A stretch of DNA of 64,000 bases from Corynebacterium breve (GTDB lineage: Bacteria > Actinomycetota > Actinomycetes > Mycobacteriales > Mycobacteriaceae): the NCBI RefSeq assembly GCF_030252165.1, contig NZ_CP126969.1:2503398-2567397 (forward strand), in the 5' to 3' direction. A model generated the notes under the pieces. It was not told where the DNA came from and did not search any database. It worked only from the letters and a program-made list of their open reading frames with translations. This document shows, piece after piece, positions 58,927-64,000 of this stretch. The stretch's first letter is position 1. Each line of letters opens with the position of its first letter. The position numbers and the translations under genes were made by a program.

Positions 58927-60240
58927 TCAAGCCCCCAAGAATTTCTGCGCGAGTGAGAAATACGCCTTCGTCGTCAGCTCAACGTCTTCCACGTGGACGC
59001 ATTCATCGTGCGAGTGCAGTTGCTCCAGCACTTCGCTGAAGGAGCGTTCTCGCGCGTGGAGGGCGAAGCCGTAGCCGACGCCGCCTAAACGACGAGCGAA
59101 GCGCAGGTCGGAGCCTCCCGCAGCGATGGTTGGCACCACAGGCACGCCGGGGAAGAACTCGTCGTACGTGTCGACGATCGCCTGGTACAGCGGCCCTTCG
59201 GCAGGGGAGAGGGTGGCGTCCTCGGTGATGAGGTGCTCGATCTCGACGTGATCTGCAAGATCACCGAGAGCTTCGCGGATCAGCTCGTCGATGTCCTCTT
59301 GGCTTTGGCCGGGCAGTGGGCGAATGTCCAGTTCAAGCCAGGCGTGGGAGGGCAGCACGTTGATGGCTCCGCCAGCGCGCAGCACCGTTGGAGCCACGGT
59401 GAGGTGGCTCATTGCGTGGGAGTATCGGGCGAGAGGGCCGAGTGCTTCATAGTTTTCTCCTGCAAGCAGCTGCTGTTCGGTCTCGGAGTCGAAGCGGAAC
59501 GCGCGGACGTAGCCTTCCCATAGCTCGCTGGACGAGACTTCTGGTTCGATGGAGCAGATGCGACGCGCGACCTCGCCGATAGTGCCTACAGTGAGGTCGC
59601 GGCTAAATGGCGCAGAACCGTGGCCGGCATCGCCGTGGACGTGCAGACGTCGCTGAGCTGCACCTTTCTCGCCGACGACGACAATCAGTGCGTCAGAACC
59701 GTCCTGCACCGGCAAATGCGATCCTCCCGTTTCGCTCAGGCAGTTCTTCCAGGAGATAGCTGTTGGATAGTTTTCAGCGAGCCACCCGGCACCCAGTCCG
59801 CCGCGGGCTTCTTCGTCGGCAAGCGCGACAAAGGTGAGGCTGCCACGGGGCCGCAGCTTTGCGATCTCGCGGGTCGTGGCGGCCATAGCGGCGGTGATAA
59901 ACAGCATGTCGGTGGCGCCGCGACCGTAGATTTTGCCATCGACGATGTCTGCACCGAACGGGTCGTGGGTCCACTTCGGGCGGTCGACGGGCACAACGTC
60001 GGTGTGGCCCAACAGGGTGAGCGGCTCGGCGGTGGGGTCGGTGCCTTCGACGGTGAATGCCACGGAGACGCGACCGGGGTGTGGTTCGAAGCGCTGCATG
60101 GAGACATCGGAGTGGGCAAAGAACCGTTCGAGGGTCTCGGCGTTGCGGGCTTCTGATCCGGAATCGCTGGTCAGGTCATTGACGCATGCGTTTTGAATTA
60201 GCTCACGAAGGAGTTCGATAGCAGTTTCAGTAAGCGACAT
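58927..60240 (-). CDS. M20-family metallopeptidase
   Basis: 437 aa from the ATG at 60240. Zinc-site motifs: LLGHTDVVPVDRPKW, YGRGATDM, ALADEEARGGLGAGW and the dimer-domain VHGDAGHGSAPF, with the final His in FALHARERSF. No signal peptide. It would cleave a dipeptide or remove an acyl group inside the cell. TAGTGT seven bases before the ATG marks a leaderless mRNA whose -10 overlaps that of the divergent gene. Confidence 0.9.
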   Translation of the reverse strand: MSLTETAIELLRELIQNACVNDLTSDSGSEARNAETLERFFAHSDVSMQRFEPHPGRVSVAFTVEGTDPTAEPLTLLGHTDVVPVDRPKWTHDPFGADIVDGKIYGRGATDMLFITAAMAATTREIAKLRPRGSLTFVALADEEARGGLGAGWLAENYPTAISWKNCLSETGGSHLPVQDGSDALIVVVGEKGAAQRRLHVHGDAGHGSAPFSRDLTVGTIGEVARRICSIEPEVSSSELWEGYVRAFRFDSETEQQLLAGENYEALGPLARYSHAMSHLTVAPTVLRAGGAINVLPSHAWLELDIRPLPGQSQEDIDELIREALGDLADHVEIEHLITEDATLSPAEGPLYQAIVDTYDEFFPGVPVVPTIAAGGSDLRFARRLGGVGYGFALHARERSFSEVLEQLHSHDECVHVEDVELTTKAYFSLAQKFLGA

Positions 60241-60246
60241 GTTTAC

Positions 60247-60253
60247 TACACTA
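60247..60253. promoter_or_regulatory. Shared -10 heptamer of two divergent leaderless genes
   Basis: TACACTA: plus-strand TACACT (60247-60252) is seven bases from ATG 60260, and minus-strand TAGTGT (complement of 60248-60253) is seven bases from ATG 60240. The two -10 elements share five positions. Confidence 0.7.
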
Positions 60254-60259
60254 GCTAGT

Positions 60260-60568
60260 ATGAACATTCTTGTAGTTTTTGAATTCCCATCAGACGGGCC
60301 TTTCGGCGCAGATGCAACTGAGGGCTACCGAGGGCTTGCGGAAGATATCTCCCAGGAGAAGGACCTGATCTGGAAGGTATGGACCGAGGACGAAGCCCGC
60401 AAGGTGGCAGGTGGCGTGTACTTATTCACTAGCGACGAAGCGGCGGACGTCTACATCGAGAAGCACACAGCACGCCTTTCCGGGTTCGGAATCTCTGATA
60501 TCAGTGCGGTAAAGTACCAGGTCAATGACGAGCTTTCCGCGATCGATCACGCGAAGCTCACCCGCTAA
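60260..60568 (+). CDS. YdhR-like putative monooxygenase (dimeric alpha/beta barrel)
   Basis: 102 aa from the ATG at 60260. ILVVFEFPSDGPFGADATEG, DLIWKVWTEDEARKVAGGVY and YIEKHTARLSGFGISDIS are the pattern of the YdhR family. No catalytic residues are established for the family. It is divergent from the M20 gene and ends 69 bp before bioB. Confidence 0.82.
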   Translation: MNILVVFEFPSDGPFGADATEGYRGLAEDISQEKDLIWKVWTEDEARKVAGGVYLFTSDEAADVYIEKHTARLSGFGISDISAVKYQVNDELSAIDHAKLTR

Positions 60569-60580
60569 AGCCCACCCCCT

Positions 60581-60637
60581 TGAACGCCGTTCAGTTTTGG
60601 ATGTATTCTGTTTGCACCCCTAACTGAACGGAGTTCA
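60581..60637. promoter_or_regulatory. Two BioQ-type operators around the bioB promoter
   Basis: TGAACGCCGTTCA (60581-60593) and TGAACGGAGTTCA (60625-60637) are perfect 5-bp dyads with a 3-bp spacer, like corynebacterial BioQ sites (TGAAC-N3-GTTAC). The first overlaps a -35 (TTGAAC, 60580-60585); a -10 (TATTCT, 60604-60609) follows at 18 bp. The second ends at the bioB start. Confidence 0.75.
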
Positions 60638-61609
60638 ATAAATTCGATTCGCGAGATCGCTGCAGACAAAGCCTACGAACGTGGCATCGGACTGAACCAG
60701 GAAGAACTGCTGGAAGTCCTCAACACCCCTGAAGATCAGCTCAAGGAGCTTCTCGAGCTAGCGCACCAAACCCGGTTGCGCTGGTGCGGCGATGGTGTCG
60801 AGGTAGAGGGCATCATCTCCTTGAAGACGGGTGGCTGTCCTGAAGATTGCCATTTCTGCTCCCAGTCCGGGCTCTTCGAGTCGCCTGTCCGTGCGGTCAC
60901 CCTCGACATTGCAGAGCTCGTCGAAGCCGCCAAGCAGACCGAAAAGACCGGCGCAACCGAGTTCTGTATCGTCGCTGCGGTCAAGAGCCCCGACGAACGC
61001 CTGCTGGACCAGGTCGCACAGGCCGTCGCAGCGATTCTGGCAGAAGTCGACATCAACATCTCCGCCTCCCTGGGTACCTTGACCCGCGAGAAAGCGCAGC
61101 GCCTCCGCGAGATGGGCGTGCATCGCTACAATCACAATCTGGAAACCGCGCGTAGTTTCTTCCCCAACGTAGTCACCACTCACACGTGGGAAGAGCGTCA
61201 AGAGACCTTGGACAACGTTCGCGCCGAGGGCATGGAAGTCTGCTCCGGTGGCATTATCGGCCTTGGCGAAACATTGGAGCAGCGCGCTGAATTTGCAGCT
61301 CAGCTGGCAGCAGTTGACCCTAAAGAAGTTCCGATGAACTTCCTCGATCCTCGCCCGGGCACCCCATTTGCACAGCGTCCGCTGGTACCTGTCGGCGAAG
61401 CACTGCGCGCCGTTGCAGCATTCCGTCTCGCCATGCCTTCAACCACCCTGCGCTTTGCCGGTGGCACCGAGCTAGTGCTTGGCGACGACGGCACTGAAGC
61501 AGGTTTGCTCGGCGGCATCAACGCCGTCATCGCGGGCAACTACTTGACCACCCTAGGTCGCCCTGCAGAGCGTGATCTGGACATCATCGAGAAGATCCGC
61601 GTCCTGTGA
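60638..61609 (+). CDS. bioB: Biotin synthase BioB, without a standard start codon
   Basis: 323 aa if read from ATA at 60638. [15 protein letters not shown] holds the three 4Fe-4S cysteines, then [24 protein letters not shown] and [20 protein letters not shown], all typical of BioB. The reading frame continues upstream to the operator without an ATG, GTG or TTG; the first standard start in frame is TTG at 60776, which would drop about 46 residues including [18 protein letters not shown] at 60638 replaces what looks like an ATG in MNSIREIA and has GGAG four bases before it. BioB inserts sulfur into dethiobiotin. Possibly inactive or weakly expressed. Confidence 0.88.
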   Translation: MNSIREIAADKAYERGIGLNQEELLEVLNTPEDQLKELLELAHQTRLRWCGDGVEVEGIISLKTGGCPEDCHFCSQSGLFESPVRAVTLDIAELVEAAKQTEKTGATEFCIVAAVKSPDERLLDQVAQAVAAILAEVDINISASLGTLTREKAQRLREMGVHRYNHNLETARSFFPNVVTTHTWEERQETLDNVRAEGMEVCSGGIIGLGETLEQRAEFAAQLAAVDPKEVPMNFLDPRPGTPFAQRPLVPVGEALRAVAAFRLAMPSTTLRFAGGTELVLGDDGTEAGLLGGINAVIAGNYLTTLGRPAERDLDIIEKIRVL

Positions 61610-61786
61610 GTCAGCTTGCCGAGGCGGTGTTGTCAGGAGAGGCCACCCTTGACACCCGCCCTTATGATCCGCCCCGCGTGTGTCCCTTGTGCGGGCGTCG
61701 CATGGTGGTGAAGATTAACCCGATGGGGTGGCAGGCGCGTTGTTCGCGTCACGGTGAACTGTTGTCGGAGTGGCTGGAACGCTAGT
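61606..61786 (+). pseudogene. bsaP: BsaP-like biotin synthase auxiliary protein gene with a +1 frameshift
   Basis: GTG at 61606 overlaps the bioB stop. It reads [20 protein letters not shown], then DPPRVCPLCGRRMVVKINPM and GWQAR, and then LFASR and a stop at 61756. Removing one T at 61740-61742 (CGTTTGTTCG) would give ARCSRHGELLSEWLER to a TAG at 61784. The CPLCGRRM and CSRHG motifs match the small actinobacterial biotin synthase auxiliary proteins. The lesion removes the third Cys and the His. The end overlaps the convergent LacI gene. Confidence 0.65.
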
Positions 61787-62776
61787 TGACGACGAATCTC
61801 GCACCACAAGTCGGGGTTCCGCCACGGTGACGCGATCGGTCGTGCGACCCGCAAGCCTTTCCAGGATCATCTCTACGGCTAACTTGCCCATTTCGTGGCG
61901 CGGCTGGTCCACCGTGGTGAGTTGCGGTCGCAGCTGTGTGGAAAGGGACGAGTTGTTGTAGCCGACCACCGCCAGATCATCTGGTACCACGAGACCGCGG
62001 TCCTGCGCTGCGCCCACGATCGCCGCGGCCAGCCCGTCGGTGGAGGCGACGAGCGCGGTCGGGGGGTCGTCGCTAAGCACCAGCTCGTTCATTGTGCGCT
62101 GTGCTAGATCCTCTTCATTTTGTCGCCGCAGGAGGAAGTCATCGGAGAGGCCAGCCGCTGCCAGGGTGTCGCGCCATGCCTGTTCGCGGGCGCGAATTGC
62201 TGCGCGTTGCGACGAGGCGACGAAGCCAATGCGGGTGTGTCCGATATCGATGAGGTGTTGGGTGGCAAGCGCTCCGCCGGTTTCGTCGTCGTTGTGGATC
62301 AAGTCAACGCCTACTGGTGCCTCGGCGGGGCGGCCGACGATGACGATCGGGGTGGAACGGGCGACCGCACTCAATGGCCCACTAGGCATGCGCGACGAAA
62401 CGACAACCACACCGTCTACGCCGAGGGAGTGCATTTGTGCGAGGCGTTCGGCAAGAACCTCGGGGTCGCGGCGGCCGTGGGCCAGAAGTGCTGTGTAACC
62501 AGCCTCGGCGGCGGCGTCCTCAACGCCCGTGATCACTTCGAGGCGGTAGGTCGACGCGATGTCGGTTGCAATCACACCGATCATGTGTGAAGAGCCCTTG
62601 ACCAAGGATGTTGCCCAGGTGTTGCGCTTGTAGCCGAGGCGATCCGCGGTTTCGAGGATGCGCGTGCGACTTTCCTCCCCAACACCTGCCTTGCCTGCCA
62701 ATGCGCGTGAGACCAGCGACTTTGACAGCCCTGTGGCGTGTGCGATGTCGATGATCGTCGGCTTCTTCTTGCTCAC
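61715..62776 (-). CDS. LacI-family transcriptional regulator
   Basis: 353 aa from GTG 62776, with TAAGAT eight bases before it (leaderless type). HTH: TIIDIAHATGLSKSLVSRALAGKAGVGEE. Hinge and sugar-binding domain: SHMIGVIATDIASTYRLEVI, DGVVVVSSRM, ALVASTDGLAAAI. It should bind a small sugar or similar ligand. The perfect palindrome at 62808 lies just upstream, between it and the divergent HAD gene. Confidence 0.9.
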   Translation of the reverse strand: MSKKKPTIIDIAHATGLSKSLVSRALAGKAGVGEESRTRILETADRLGYKRNTWATSLVKGSSHMIGVIATDIASTYRLEVITGVEDAAAEAGYTALLAHGRRDPEVLAERLAQMHSLGVDGVVVVSSRMPSGPLSAVARSTPIVIVGRPAEAPVGVDLIHNDDETGGALATQHLIDIGHTRIGFVASSQRAAIRAREQAWRDTLAAAGLSDDFLLRRQNEEDLAQRTMNELVLSDDPPTALVASTDGLAAAIVGAAQDRGLVVPDDLAVVGYNNSSLSTQLRPQLTTVDQPRHEMGKLAVEMILERLAGRTTDRVTVAEPRLVVRDSSSTSVPATPTTVHRDANNAPATPSG

Positions 62777-62807
62777 AGTGTGTGATCTTACTCCTCTCGC
62801 CTCTCGG

Positions 62808-62823
62808 TGTGGAACGTTCCACA
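62808..62823. promoter_or_regulatory. Perfect 16-bp palindrome, LacI-type operator
   Basis: TGTGGAACGTTCCACA with a central CG, as in most LacI/GalR sites. It lies about 32 bp upstream of the LacI start and 73 bp before the HAD gene. Confidence 0.85.
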
Positions 62824-62896
62824 ACTGTTCACCTGGGGGTAATCCAAAAGTTAACCTGATCGTTTAACTTTCCTTGTGAAAGGAGATCGATGCCTC

Positions 62897-64000
62897 GTGA
62901 CTCAGTTGCCCCGCCCCCGCGCCATACTCTTGGACTTTGGTGGCGTCGTGTTCACCACAAGCAAGAGGTCTTCCGGCAGGCAGGAACTCGCGGAAGAAAT
63001 GGTTCAAGCGCTTCGGAAAGCTGGATTTGAGCTTGCGTCAGAAGATGTCCTGCACTCTGTGGATACGGGTCTTAGCGCGTTGAAGGATTGGAAGAACGCG
63101 GCATCGAGGCGTCGTTTCCCCCGCGACCTCGGCCCCCGCGAACTCATCGTGGACTTCTTGGCCGCTGATCTGCCCGATGGCCCACGAGAACTCCTCGCCA
63201 GCGAGTCGCGGCATTGGCTCGCCCGCAAAAACGTGTTGACCAACGATCACTTTGTGCGCCCTGGCATCGTGGAATTGCTCGATCGGTGCCGCGCAGAAGG
63301 AATCGCGTTGGGCATCGTCTCCAACGCGCAGTCCGGCTATTCTCACCGTCAGCTGCTTGCTGAACATGGGCTTGCCGACTACTTCGACGTGCAGATCTAC
63401 TCCGATGAAGTGGGTATTCGCAAGCCCCACCCCGGCATGATCACGCTGGCTGCCGATGCGCTTGGTCTCACCCCTGCTGAGTGTTGGTATGTCGGCGACA
63501 CTTTTGACCGCGACGTCGTCGCAGGTCGGCGTGCCGGTGCCGGCGGGGTCATCATTACGCGCGATACCCGCACCTCAACGCCGCCTTTTGCGATTCGTGA
63601 TACTCCCGATGTGACGCTTGATGATCCATCAGGCATTCTTTCGCTTCTCGACGACGTCACTGTCCCGGTTTCCGACCTCATCGAGGAACAGGAGCAAAAC
63701 ACAAAAGAAGCCTTGCTCATCGATCACGGTGGCGTGATTTCCGCCTCCCGTAAAGACTCGGTTGGGCGTGGAAAATTCGTGGAAGATCTCGCGGGCTGGC
63801 TGGTCGTCGACAAGCTGGTGGCAGAGCGAATTGTCAATCGTGCGCTGGCTGCCAACGCCGAGCGGAAACGGTCGGACCTTGAAGCGACCGCGGCTGAATT
63901 CTGGGCGGCGGGAGTCGAGGGAGAGGAGCCGCGAATTGCAGCACTTGTTCGTTCTGAGGCCTATGCATTGTCGGAAGCGTGGGGCAAAGCGAAGTCAGCG
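62897..64000 (+). CDS. HAD-superfamily hydrolase, tandem domains, 3' end outside window
   Basis: 368 codons from GTG 62897 run off the end. The frame is clear although the ATG at 62890 is in another frame; AAGGAG lies 12 bases before the GTG. Domain 1: AILLDFGGVVFTTSK (motif I), IVSNAQSGYSHRQLL (motif II), GIRKPHPGMI (motif III Lys) and YVGDTFDRDVVAGRRAG (motif IV). Domain 2 starts near residue 275 with ALLIDHGGVISASRK, a second motif I. Two HAD domains in one chain are unusual. Regulated, probably, by the divergent LacI protein. Confidence 0.8.
   Translation, partial: MTQLPRPRAILLDFGGVVFTTSKRSSGRQELAEEMVQALRKAGFELASEDVLHSVDTGLSALKDWKNAASRRRFPRDLGPRELIVDFLAADLPDGPRELLASESRHWLARKNVLTNDHFVRPGIVELLDRCRAEGIALGIVSNAQSGYSHRQLLAEHGLADYFDVQIYSDEVGIRKPHPGMITLAADALGLTPAECWYVGDTFDRDVVAGRRAGAGGVIITRDTRTSTPPFAIRDTPDVTLDDPSGILSLLDDVTVPVSDLIEEQEQNTKEALLIDHGGVISASRKDSVGRGKFVEDLAGWLVVDKLVAERIVNRALAANAERKRSDLEATAAEFWAAGVEGEEPRIAALVRSEAYALSEAWGKAKSA

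Noticed and set aside
1..64000. CRISPR arrays, tRNA or rRNA genes
   Set aside because: No regularly spaced repeats and no cloverleaf or rRNA-like sequence was seen. The only repeated units are the 73-bp palindromes and the IS copies.

Overview
The window looks like chromosome of a Corynebacterium, probably a skin or clinical type related to C. striatum or C. xerosis; I cannot fix the species. The grounds are the high GC content, the protein flavour (phytoene synthase/desaturase, LarC, BsaP-like protein, BioQ-type operators), the many genes that seem to be read from leaderless mRNAs (a TANNNT hexamer 6-8 bases before the start codon), and IS6- and IS3-type insertion sequences of the kind common in corynebacteria.

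Layout. 1-4.9 kb: the end of an aromatic-acid MFS transporter gene, an FMN-binding protein, a DUF2871 membrane protein, a dicarboxylate (DASS) transporter and a PadR/DUF5808 pair. 4.9-10.7 kb: a metal P-type ATPase, a CxxC metal chaperone and an FNR-like regulator with two matching FNR-type boxes, then SulP and MerR genes around a perfect palindrome. Four copies of a 73-bp nested palindrome are scattered here. 10.7-17.7 kb: two ABC exporter modules (one with a frameshifted ATPase), TetR regulators, a cytochrome b5-like protein and a secreted or anchored alpha/beta hydrolase. 18.2-25.7 kb: a full set of nickel-pincer cofactor genes (larC, larB, larE) plus a LarA-family enzyme, interspersed with a GH3 beta-glucosidase, a lipoprotein and a DUF1206 pseudogene. 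25.9-29.6 kb: a glutaminase-STAS-SRPBCC fusion, a TetR gene and a GH13 enzyme.

29.7-49 kb is the accessory part. A decayed AT-rich fragment with a pentapeptide-repeat gene is cut by IS6-family copy 1. Copies 1 and 2 lie in direct orientation about 10.7 kb apart. They bracket a catabolic cluster that looks like the salicylyl-CoA route to gentisate: AAHS transporter, hydrolase, PaaX-like regulator, salicylyl-CoA 5-hydroxylase-like flavoprotein, an unusual NDP-forming CoA-ligase-like protein and an aryl-AMP ligase. Also inside are a metallophosphoesterase and a DAACS transporter whose 5' end is cut off by IS copy 2. An island of IS remnants, a third IS6 copy, a complete IS3-type element and several small membrane-protein genes follows.

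49-64 kb returns to ordinary chromosome: succinate-semialdehyde dehydrogenase, SDR, crtB-crtI, a CHY zinc-finger protein, an alkaline phosphatase, three zinc alcohol dehydrogenases, an M20 peptidase, a YdhR-like protein, bioB with a BsaP-like gene (bioB lacks a normal start codon and bsaP is frameshifted), and a LacI regulator divergent from a tandem HAD protein that runs off the end.

No tRNA, rRNA or CRISPR array was seen. All calls come from reading the sequence; no database search was possible.
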